The notes under the pieces were generated by a model, which had not been told where the DNA came from, ran no database searches, and saw only the letters and a list, made by a program, of their open reading frames with translations. From CAYLNH01 sp964384625 (GTDB lineage: Bacteria; Verrucomicrobiota; Lentisphaeria; JABSQK01): a stretch of 7,731 bases of DNA. Location: contig CAYLNH010000320.1 of NCBI GenBank assembly GCA_964384625.1, forward strand, positions 1-7,731. Reading direction: 5' to 3'. The translations under genes were made by a program, and so were the position numbers. Positions 1 through 5,954 of the stretch are shown here, one piece after another (position 1 is the first letter of the stretch; the number at the start of each line of letters is the position of its first letter).

Positions 1-87
1 CTGAAACTCGGCACCGCAAGCTCCTGCGCCGAGGCCTCGGCGCTCAAGAGGGTGGGGGATCTCGATGCGGACCGCAAGGGGCAGTAA
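1..87 (+). CDS. C-terminal end of an upstream gene (partial)
   Basis: Frame 1 is open from the window edge to a TAA at 85-87 and gives 28 residues (begins LKLGTASS, ends DADRKGQ). The frame starting at base 2 hits a stop at once. The frame starting at base 3 stays open to a TAG at about 135-137, but it runs into the AT-rich non-coding stretch, so frame 1 is preferred. The Gly/Ala/Ser-rich helix followed by a short charged tail loosely resembles the C-terminus of PfkB-type sugar kinases, but 28 residues are too few to assign a family. The gene lies in the same direction as the next one, about 100 bases upstream of it. Confidence 0.4.
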   Translation: MKLGTASSCAEASALKRVGDLDADRKGQ

Positions 88-120
88 TCGATGGCTTACA
101 TTTCCGCGGGAAACCGCTTG

Positions 121-188
121 CATATTTAAAAAAATAGTTTAATTTAAGTTAAAAGAGTTTTTAAAAAGTTTAAGACACACAGTTTTAT
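121..188 (+). promoter_or_regulatory. AT-rich promoter region of the HTH-ClpN gene
   Basis: Bases 121-175 hold only seven G or C in an otherwise GC-rich window. TTTAA or closely related steps recur at 125, 138, 143, 158 (TTTTTAAAAA) and 169, roughly every 5 to 15 bases. This fits an UP-element or bent-DNA promoter, but I cannot fix one -35/-10 pair: TTTAAT at 138-143 with TTTAAA at 160-165 (16-bp spacer) is one option. A small GCGG-GAAA-CCGC hairpin (106-117) sits just upstream and may help end the preceding transcript. No Shine-Dalgarno is visible in the last 15 bases before the ATG at 189. Confidence 0.5.
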
Positions 189-866
189 ATGGATGAGACC
201 GATTTAGATTATCGTGATCCGGAATGGGTTGCTGAGCGGCTCGGGCTCGATAAGAATACGGTCTACAAATACCTGCAGGACGGCGTTATTCCCGGGCTGC
301 GGTTGGGGCACAGATGGTTGATTTCGGAGTCGGCGTTGGCCGAATGGCTTGCGGCGGAGATGCAGAAGCAGACCCGGGCCCGGCAGGAGGCAGCGGATTC
401 CACCGGTTCGGCGATCGGGCGTCTTCGGGATTTTTCTCCGCAATGCCGTGAATTGATTCGCCGGGCCCACGCGGAAGCGCGGGCGCGCGGTCACACGGAA
501 TACGGACAGGGCCATCTGTTGCTGGCGATGTTTCTGGACGATGCGGCGCCGGCCGTGCGCCTGCTGCAGCAGCAGGGGTTGAGCGAAGCGAAGTTTCGCA
601 AGGAATTTGAGAGGCGGTGTCCGGCTGCGGCCGGCGATCCGCCGCGGCGGCTGCCGCGCACCGAGGCGGCGAAGCTGGCGATGCATCTGGCCGCCGCCAA
701 TCTTGACGACCGTCCCGGCAAGCTTGTTCCGGTTGCGGACCTGCTCTGGGGCATTGCCGCTGCCGGTGACGGTGTCGGATACGATATCTTGCGGGCATTC
801 AAGGTTGATTGCTCGGCTTTGATGCAGACGATCGAGGAGGCTGACAGCGCGGAGGAAGGGGACTGA
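189..866 (+). CDS. Excisionase/MerR-like HTH fused to a Clp N-terminal domain
   Basis: A predicted 225-residue soluble protein. Residues about 10-57 form an excisionase-family helix-turn-helix (HTH_17 type): DPEWVAERLGLDKNTVYKYL, then a GVIPGLRLGHRW wing-like turn and SESALAEWL. A charged linker (58-80) leads to a Clp N-domain in two repeats, residues about 82-142 (FSPQCRELIRRAHAEARARG, then GHLLLAMFLDD) and 155-217 (RTEAAKLAMHLAA, then VADLLWGIA and YDILRAFKVDCSAL). In ClpA/B/C this domain binds substrates or adaptors. There is no AAA+ ATPase module, so it is not a protease or disaggregase subunit. The likely role is a DNA-binding regulator, or an adaptor tethered to DNA, that senses protein partners; this is inferred. 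The ATG lacks a clear ribosome binding site but the HTH begins soon after it, so the start is reasonable. A J-domain gene follows 76 bases downstream. Confidence 0.85.
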   Translation: MDETDLDYRDPEWVAERLGLDKNTVYKYLQDGVIPGLRLGHRWLISESALAEWLAAEMQKQTRARQEAADSTGSAIGRLRDFSPQCRELIRRAHAEARARGHTEYGQGHLLLAMFLDDAAPAVRLLQQQGLSEAKFRKEFERRCPAAAGDPPRRLPRTEAAKLAMHLAAANLDDRPGKLVPVADLLWGIAAAGDGVGYDILRAFKVDCSALMQTIEEADSAEEGD

Positions 867-870
867 CCCT

Positions 871-905
871 GCTTCCCGCCCCAATGTGGCTATGGGGCGG
901 GAAGC
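871..905 (+). terminator. Perfect 12-bp hairpin between the HTH-ClpN and J-protein genes
   Basis: GCTTCCCGCCCC (871-882) is fully complementary to GGGGCGGGAAGC (894-905), with an 11-base loop. It starts 5 bases after the first gene's stop codon. The bases after it (CCTTGTCCTCC) are pyrimidine-rich but not a U-tract, so it is a weak intrinsic terminator at best. It could instead be a partial terminator, an RNA-stability element protecting the upstream message, or a processing site that lowers expression of the second gene. Confidence 0.5.
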
Positions 906-931
906 CCTTGTCCTCCAGGCGCGGCAGAATC

Positions 932-937
932 AGGAGG
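932..937 (+). promoter_or_regulatory. Shine-Dalgarno that sets the J-protein start
   Basis: A full AGGAGG lies 5 bases before the ATG at 943. The longer open frame could begin at GTG 886 or ATG 892, but GTG 886 is inside the loop of the 871-905 hairpin, ATG 892 overlaps the start of its 3' arm, and neither has a good ribosome binding site. The start at 943 is therefore preferred. Confidence 0.8.
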
Positions 938-942
938 CAGAT

Positions 943-1776
943 ATGCAGACTTTGACGCAGGCGATGACCGCTCCGGATCTGAGTTTCGGCAGTCGGCTGC
1001 GCGCCCGCTTCGGCTATGCCCGCGGGCTTACGGCGCTGCTGTGGGGCCGCTTTGCATTGCTGCCCGGCCCGGGATCGCGCGTGGCGCGGATCACCCGTGA
1101 CGCTTTGGAACACCGGTACTATCGAACCGGCGGCGAACGGCTGCGGCGTCTGCTGCGCTGGCTTGTCGGCAGCGACTGCGAACTGAAGACGATGGCGGAC
1201 CAGGCCGCCGATATTCGCCATTGGCCGGACTATCTGCAGGCGGTTTTCCTGCCGCTCGACTGGACCGCCGACCAGGCGGCCTGCGCCGCCGAAGTCCGCT
1301 TGCGGGATGTCCAGTTGGCGCTGTTGATCTTCGCCCACAATCGCTGCGTCAACGACGCGGAACTGGCGCGCTTCCTGGTGATCAGCCACCGTCGCTTCGG
1401 CGAGCGCTTCCAGCAGTTGGTGCGCCGCACCGATTACTTCCTCTGGGCGCGCGACGGATTTGTCGACCGGATCGAGGACCTCCTGCGCGGCCGGCCGCCG
1501 GCCAAACCGAAGGCCAAACCGGCGGTGACGCAGCATCCGTGGGAAGCCGACGCGCGCTGGCAGGAGTTCGTCCGCCGCTGGCGCTGTTCGCCGTTTGCGG
1601 CTTTGGGATCACGGCCGACGGATTCTCTGGACATCATCCGGCGCCGTTTCCGGCGGCGGCTGCTGGCGGTCCATCCCGACCGCAATACCGCCGTCAACGC
1701 TTCAGAAGCCACGCAGATGACCACGCTCGCCTGGGAGGTTGTCCGGCATCTGCATCAACAGGGGCGGATGGCCTGA
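943..1776 (+). CDS. Protein with C-terminal J (DnaJ) domain
   Basis: Predicted 277 residues. The C-terminus (about 217-272) is a J domain: PFAALGSRPTDSL, the basic helix IIRRRFRRRLL, then the HPD motif at residues 244-246 within VHPDRN, and a shortened last helix. HPD is what stimulates the ATPase of DnaK-type Hsp70 partners, so this should be an Hsp70 co-chaperone. The rest (1-182) is helical, rich in Arg, Ala and Leu, and I do not recognise it. A Pro/Lys hinge (183-194, PPAKPKAKP) separates it from the J domain. The Gly/Phe and zinc-finger regions of classical DnaJ are absent, as is a membrane helix. A C-terminal J domain recalls DjlA, but the TerB-like domain is not evident. It follows the HTH-ClpN gene in the same direction, separated by a hairpin, and may share its transcript. 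The start is set by AGGAGG at 932. Confidence 0.8.
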   Translation: MQTLTQAMTAPDLSFGSRLRARFGYARGLTALLWGRFALLPGPGSRVARITRDALEHRYYRTGGERLRRLLRWLVGSDCELKTMADQAADIRHWPDYLQAVFLPLDWTADQAACAAEVRLRDVQLALLIFAHNRCVNDAELARFLVISHRRFGERFQQLVRRTDYFLWARDGFVDRIEDLLRGRPPAKPKAKPAVTQHPWEADARWQEFVRRWRCSPFAALGSRPTDSLDIIRRRFRRRLLAVHPDRNTAVNASEATQMTTLAWEVVRHLHQQGRMA

Positions 1777-1805
1777 GTCCGGGCGCCGGAAGTCCTCGGC
1801 GCCAT

Positions 1806-1829
1806 GTGCCCCGGTTGCTTCCGGGGCGC
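1806..1829 (+). terminator. Hairpin downstream of the J-protein gene
   Basis: GCCCCGG (1808-1814) pairs with CCGGGGC (1821-1827) around the loop TTGCTT, and one G-U plus one G-C pair extend it to 1806-1829. It begins 29 bases after the stop codon. GGCGCC copies at 1798-1803 and 1825-1830 could form a larger alternative fold. No T-tract follows, so termination here is uncertain. Confidence 0.4.
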
Positions 1830-1837
1830 CGGGGCGG

Positions 1838-1938
1838 GTTCGGTCCGCAGTTTCGTGATTCGCCACCTCAGACAGGTTGCTGTGATCGTTGTCGAAGTCC
1901 GGGTGAAAACCGGACCTGCTCCGGGCAGAGGACCGAAT
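1838..1938 (+). ncRNA. Possible structured RNA or long leader element
   Basis: This lies inside the 347-base gap (1777-2123) that holds no convincing protein gene. TTCGGTCC (1839-1846) is fully complementary to GGACCGAA (1930-1937), with a G-U pair outside. Inside this closing helix lie a 6-bp hairpin, GTCCGG with CCGGAC (1897-1915), a 4-bp hairpin CTGC/GCAG (1916-1928), and a less clear arm in 1852-1896. The layout resembles a multibranched RNA. It lacks a tRNA anticodon arm or T-loop signature and matches no riboswitch I can recall. In GC-rich DNA some of this pairing is expected by chance, so confidence is low. Confidence 0.25.
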
Positions 1939-2020
1939 GATCTCGGTGCGGGCGCGGCGTCGGCGGACGTCCGGTTTCCGGCGTTCCCGGTCTTTTCTGG
2001 CTGAATTCGGGGAAATGTCT

Positions 2021-2066
2021 TTGTATCGGTTTGCGCGGTACGCTAGAATAGCGGCAGGATTGCCGC
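2021..2066 (+). promoter_or_regulatory. Sigma70-like promoter and operator-like inverted repeat before the kinase
   Basis: TTGTAT (2021-2026) and TAGAAT (2044-2049) are separated by 17 bases, giving a weak -35 and a good -10. The -10 lies inside the small palindrome GCTA-GAA-TAGC (2042-2052). A perfect 6-bp inverted repeat, GCGGCA-GGAT-TGCCGC (2051-2066), covers the predicted transcription start near 2056. That position would suit a repressor operator. No regulator is identifiable from the site. Confidence 0.5.
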
Positions 2067-2081
2067 CAGGAGGCAGGCGGC

Positions 2082-2117
2082 GTGACCTGGAGGCGTAAAC
2101 TTTCTGTCCGGAGCTGA
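2082..2117 (+). CDS. Possible leader peptide upstream of the kinase
   Basis: GTG at 2082 opens an 11-codon frame, (M)TWRRKLSVRS, ending at TGA 2115-2117, 6 bases before the kinase ATG. A perfect AGGAGG (2068-2073) lies 8 bases upstream, stronger than the kinase's own GGAG (2110-2113). The GCCGCC/GGCGGC stem (2062-2081) places this ribosome binding site in its loop. The peptide is in the kinase frame but separated by the stop, so it is not an N-terminal extension. Translational coupling is plausible. The frame is short enough to arise by chance. Confidence 0.3.
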   Translation: MTWRRKLSVRS

Positions 2118-2123
2118 ACCCCA

Positions 2124-5100
2124 ATGCCTGCGCTATTGGTTAGCTGCACGCATTGCGACAGCCGGGTTGTGGTTGACGAGGCCGACAAAGGCGCCACGAC
2201 CCAGTGTCCGCACTGTTCCAGCATCATCGATGTTCCCCGATACCGACCGGCGTTCGACGTTGGCCTGGACGCGACGGAGGTCATTGATGAGCGCCCGAAG
2301 CTCGATCTGTTCTGGGGTAAGTCGATTTCGGACTACATGCGTGAGGAGGGGCTGAAGAGCTGCGTCGACCTGCGGCCGGATCCCGAAGCGGAGCAACTGC
2401 CGCCGGCGCGGGAACGAACCCGGGTGTTCCGCCTTGAGCCGCCCGGGAAGAAGACGGTGGGTGACGATCCCGCCAGCGTGCTCGAGACCGAGCACGGGCG
2501 GAAGTATCATGTTGGCGGCCTGATTGCGATGGGCGGCATGGGCACGGTGCTGCACGCCCGTGACATGAATATCCGGCGACCGGTCGCGATGAAGATCATG
2601 CGCGACATCCGCGATCTCGACAAGATCGACAAACTCCGTTTCGTCGAAGAGGCGCAGGTGACGGGGCAACTCGAGCATCCGAACATCGTACCGGTTCATG
2701 AGTTGGGCGTCGATTCCCGCGGCAAAGTCTTCTACACCATGAAGTATGTGGACGGCATGTCGCTGCGGGAGATCCTGACGCGGATTCGGGACGGCGACCG
2801 TGAGATCATCGCCAAGCACCCGCTCAACCATCTGTTGAATATCTTTCTCAAGGCCTGTGATGCGGTGGCCTTTGCCAACTCGCGCGGGGTTGTGCATCGC
2901 GACCTGAAACCCGAGAACATCATGGTTTGCGACTTCGGCGAGGTCCTGGTGATGGACTGGGGGCTGGCGAAGATCATCGGCCGGCATGAGCCGGAGCCCG
3001 CAGTGGAGGTGCCGGCAAACGGCGCGCCGCAGCGCTTCAAAACCAGTGTGAACTCGGCGCGCCAGGAAGACGACAGCCTGCAGACCTGCGCCGGGATCAT
3101 CATGGGCACGCCGGCCTACATGGCTCCGGAACAGGCCCGCGGCCGGGTCAACAAGATCGATCCGCGCACCGATATCTACGCGCTGGGCGGCATTCTCTAT
3201 CATATCCTCACCCTGCGCCTTCCGATCGAAGGCGAGGCCCTCCGGGAAGTCGTGCGGCGGGTGATGCACAACGAGATCTTGCCGCCGCAGTTCTGGAATC
3301 CGGACGGCGGCCACAAGAAAGAGGGGTATACCCATGCCCGGCTGCGTCACTGCCCGGGCGGGCGCGTGCCCGATGCCCTGGCTGCCGTCGCGCTGAAAGC
3401 CTTGTCGCTGGACCCGGACGACCGCTACCAGTCGGTCCCCGAACTGCAGAGCGAGATCGAGGCCTACCAGGGCGGCTATGCCACGACCGCCGAGGACGCC
3501 GGATTGACGCGGCAATCGGTGTTGCTGGTCAAGCGCCACAAGAAGGAATGCTCGCTGATCGCCGCCGCCGTGTTTCTCCTCGTTGCCACCGCCGCCGGTT
3601 TCATGTTTAAACTCCGGCGCAGTGAACGTGCCGCAGTGGCCGAGCGGAACACCGCCGACAATCTCCGGGTGGAAGCGGTGCAGTCCCTCCGCCAATCCGA
3701 GATGACCGCGCGCATCGCCGAAGCCAGCGAGGCCCGGGCCAACCGCGAACGCGACGCCGCGATCCGAGCCCATGCCAGCGCCGAGGAAGAACGCCGCCGC
3801 GCGGAAGAAGCCCTCAAACAGGCCCGCCAGGAGAACTACTACAGCATGGTCTCGCTCGCCGAGAAGCGCGTCGAAGACCTCCTCTTTGAGCAGGCGGAAA
3901 AACTGCTCTTTACCATGGACTCCGAGTTCCGCGGCTGGGAGTGGGGCCGACTCGTCCGCCTGTGCCGGCTCGAACTCATGGTCTTCCGACCGCACGACAT
4001 GCCGATCGCCGATTTCGCCGTCTCGCCCGACGGCCTCCTGATTGCCACCGCCGGGACCGACAAGACCATCAAATTGACCGATATCGTCTCCGGCAAAACA
4101 AAGGCCGTCTTCAAAGGCCACGAAAGCGCGGTACGCTGCCTCGCCTTCTCGCCCGACGGCGCCCTGCTGGTTTCCGGCAGCGACGATTTCACCATCCGCC
4201 TGTGGGACGTGAAGTCCGGTAAGACCCAAACCGTGCTCAAAGGACATGCCGGCACCGTCGGCAGTGTGGCGTTCTCCCTGGACGGCAAGGAGATCCTCTC
4301 AGGCAGTGACGACGGCACCGCCAGGCTCTGGGATCTGCAGACCGAGAAGACGGTGTTCACCGTCAAGGGCCACTCCTCGGCCGTCCGGTCCGTCGCCTTC
4401 TGCCCCGACCTGCAGCGGGCCTTCAGCATCAGTGACGACGAGGTCTATGTCTGGAACGTGAATAACGGTCGGGAACGGACGCGGTTCATGGGCCATCGCG
4501 GGACGATCTATGCCATGGCCGTATCCCCCGACGGCCGGCTGGTTGCCACCGGCAGCGGCGACAAGACGGCGCGCCTCTGGAACGTAAAGACCGGCAACGA
4601 GGTGCTGCGGCTGACCGGACACGACAGCCGGGTCAGCGCCGTTGCCTTCTCGCGGGACGGCAAGCGGGTGGCCACCGCCGGCGCCGATCGCACGATCATG
4701 GTCTGGAACGTCAAAAACGGCGACCTCGAGGAGATCCTTCGCGGCCACAGCGATACGGTGAACGCGGTGTGCTTCACCGGCAGCGGCAAGCGTCTGGTCA
4801 GTACCGGAGACGACGGCTCGCTGCGCGTCTGGGATCTTGCCCGCGGCGGCGACTTCACCAGCTTGACCGGCCATTCCAACTGGGTCTCCTGCCTCGCCTT
4901 CTCACCCGACGGCAAGGCTCTGGCAACCGGCAGCGGCGATCGCACCGTGAAGGTCTGGGACGTCAATACCGGACGCGATATCCTGACGCTGGAGACGGGC
5001 ATCGTCAATGCCGTCGCGTTCTCGCCGGACGGTCGCTGGCTGGCGACCGGCGGCGAGCAGACAGTGAAACTAAGGGCCCTCGGCGGCGGACAGACCGCTC

Positions 5101-5792
5101 TGACCTTCGACGGCCATAAAATCGGCGTGCACGCCATCGCCTTTTCGCCCGACAGCCGCCGCCTGCTGACCTGCCACTGGGATCGCAAAGTGCGCGTCTT
5201 CGACGTCGAGAACAACAAAGAGCTTGAGCCGCTGGTGGGACACAAAGGGTTTGTCCGGCAGGCCGTCTTCTCGCCCGACGGCAAACGCATTGCCACCGCC
5301 GGCGGAGACCGCACGGTGCGCCTCTGGGACGCCGCCACCGGGGCACTGCAACATACGCTCGAAGGGCATACGGCCGCCGTCAATACCGTTGCCTTCGCCG
5401 CTAACGGCATGCTCCTCAGCGGCAGCGACGACCGCACCGTCAGACTCTGGGATGCCGTCGCCGGCAAAGAAAAACTGGTGCTTAAAGGACACGCCCGGGC
5501 CGTGCGGTCGGCGGCGTTCGCAGCCGACGGCGCCCGGGTGGTGACGGTGGACGGCAAGCATGCCAAGCTGTGGGATACGCGGACCGGCAGGGAGGTCCTG
5601 ACGTTGCGGGGCGCAGGAAAAGTCGTGTCCTTTTCGCCCGACGGCTCGCGGATCGCGACCAATACCTGGGACACCTCGGCCAAAATCTGGGATGCTGTGG
5701 GTTGCGGCAAACGCCGGGACGAACTGGATCGCGAACGCCGCGAATACTATCTGCAGCTTATGTCGCGCGAGACCCAATCCGCTTCCCGTTGA
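2124..5792 (+). CDS. Transmembrane Ser/Thr protein kinase with zinc ribbon and 14 WD40 repeats
   Basis: A 1222-residue predicted membrane kinase. Residues 8-31 are a CxxC...CxxC zinc ribbon (SCTHC, CPHC). After a linker, the Hanks-type kinase (about 127-450) shows the Gly-rich loop IAMGGMGTV (134-142), the ATP-anchoring Lys157 in VAMK, HRDLKPEN (258-265, catalytic Asp260), DWG (278-280) in place of DFG, and GTPAYMAPE ending at 336. All catalytic residues are present, so it should be active. The activation segment is long (278-336). One transmembrane helix (about 477-495, LIAAAVFLLVATAAGFMF) precedes an Arg/Glu/Ala-rich coiled coil (498-572) and a GWEWGRL segment. Residues 621-1192 hold 14 WD40 repeats, enough for two seven-bladed propellers; repeat 9 is degenerate. 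The kinase should face the cytoplasm and the WD40 part the periplasm if the helix spans the membrane. WD40 domains bind proteins, so a sensor or scaffold role is likely; substrates are unknown. The ATG has GGAG 10 bases upstream and sits just before the zinc ribbon. Confidence 0.93.
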   Translation: MPALLVSCTHCDSRVVVDEADKGATTQCPHCSSIIDVPRYRPAFDVGLDATEVIDERPKLDLFWGKSISDYMREEGLKSCVDLRPDPEAEQLPPARERTRVFRLEPPGKKTVGDDPASVLETEHGRKYHVGGLIAMGGMGTVLHARDMNIRRPVAMKIMRDIRDLDKIDKLRFVEEAQVTGQLEHPNIVPVHELGVDSRGKVFYTMKYVDGMSLREILTRIRDGDREIIAKHPLNHLLNIFLKACDAVAFANSRGVVHRDLKPENIMVCDFGEVLVMDWGLAKIIGRHEPEPAVEVPANGAPQRFKTSVNSARQEDDSLQTCAGIIMGTPAYMAPEQARGRVNKIDPRTDIYALGGILYHILTLRLPIEGEALREVVRRVMHNEILPPQFWNPDGGHKKEGYTHARLRHCPGGRVPDALAAVALKALSLDPDDRYQSVPELQSEIEAYQGGYATTAEDAGLTRQSVLLVKRHKKECSLIAAAVFLLVATAAGFMFKLRRSERAAVAERNTADNLRVEAVQSLRQSEMTARIAEASEARANRERDAAIRAHASAEEERRRAEEALKQARQENYYSMVSLAEKRVEDLLFEQAEKLLFTMDSEFRGWEWGRLVRLCRLELMVFRPHDMPIADFAVSPDGLLIATAGTDKTIKLTDIVSGKTKAVFKGHESAVRCLAFSPDGALLVSGSDDFTIRLWDVKSGKTQTVLKGHAGTVGSVAFSLDGKEILSGSDDGTARLWDLQTEKTVFTVKGHSSAVRSVAFCPDLQRAFSISDDEVYVWNVNNGRERTRFMGHRGTIYAMAVSPDGRLVATGSGDKTARLWNVKTGNEVLRLTGHDSRVSAVAFSRDGKRVATAGADRTIMVWNVKNGDLEEILRGHSDTVNAVCFTGSGKRLVSTGDDGSLRVWDLARGGDFTSLTGHSNWVSCLAFSPDGKALATGSGDRTVKVWDVNTGRDILTLETGIVNAVAFSPDGRWLATGGEQTVKLRALGGGQTALTFDGHKIGVHAIAFSPDSRRLLTCHWDRKVRVFDVENNKELEPLVGHKGFVRQAVFSPDGKRIATAGGDRTVRLWDAATGALQHTLEGHTAAVNTVAFAANGMLLSGSDDRTVRLWDAVAGKEKLVLKGHARAVRSAAFAADGARVVTVDGKHAKLWDTRTGREVLTLRGAGKVVSFSPDGSRIATNTWDTSAKIWDAVGCGKRRDELDRERREYYLQLMSRETQSASR

Positions 5793-5845
5793 CCGCGGCC
5801 AGCCGTTGTCCCAAAAAAAACACCAGAAATTGACTCCACTTCCGC

Positions 5846-5874
5846 TTGAAAACCCATATAAGTATACTTAGTAT
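5846..5874 (+). promoter_or_regulatory. Promoter of cysK with overlapping palindrome
   Basis: TTGAAA (5846-5851) and TAGTAT (5869-5874) are 17 bases apart. A perfect 12-bp palindrome, TAAGTATACTTA (5859-5870), fills the spacer and reaches into the -10, where a bound repressor would block polymerase. An A8 run at 5813-5820 might act as an UP-like element. The AT-rich 5820-5880 stands out from the GC-rich genes on both sides. The exact -10 is uncertain because TATAAG and TATACT also occur here. Confidence 0.55.
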
Positions 5875-5893
5875 TTATCAGTTTCGTTTGCCG

Positions 5894-5910
5894 GGCGGCA
5901 AAACGCCGCC
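5894..5910 (+). promoter_or_regulatory. Hairpin in the cysK leader
   Basis: GGCGGC (5894-5899) pairs with GCCGCC (5905-5910) around the loop AAAAC. It lies after the predicted transcription start and about 45 bases before the ATG. There is no T-tract, so it is more likely a stability or leader structure than an attenuator. No known riboswitch pattern is visible around it. Confidence 0.3.
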
Positions 5911-5954
5911 GGGCGCGGTAAGATGAATCGTCCAAACCGAAGGGATATACGGTC

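Noticed and set aside
886..942. N-terminal extension of the J protein from GTG 886
   Set aside because: The GTG is in the hairpin loop and has no ribosome binding site, while AGGAGG lies at ideal spacing before ATG 943.
1838..1938. Long-variable-arm or selenocysteine tRNA
   Set aside because: The 8-bp closing helix and length are suggestive, but there is no T-loop consensus (GTTCRA), no anticodon arm in place and no CCA end.
1804..2004. A 66-residue + frame in the gap before the kinase
   Set aside because: No Shine-Dalgarno, a start inside a hairpin region, and no protein-like pattern.
2133..4247. A 704-residue open frame on the - strand opposite the kinase
   Set aside because: The + strand frame has full kinase and WD40 motifs. 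The antisense frame is Gly/Ala/His-rich without recognisable domains and results from GC-rich codon bias.
4508..5710. A 400-residue open frame on the - strand opposite the WD40 repeats
   Set aside because: Its apparent internal repeats (PSGEK, TVRS) are the reverse reading of the WD40 repeat DNA.
5830..5862. cysK promoter as TTGACT (5830) with TATAAG (5857)
   Set aside because: The spacer would be 21 bases, too long for a sigma70 promoter. The TTGAAA/TAGTAT pair has a 17-base spacer.
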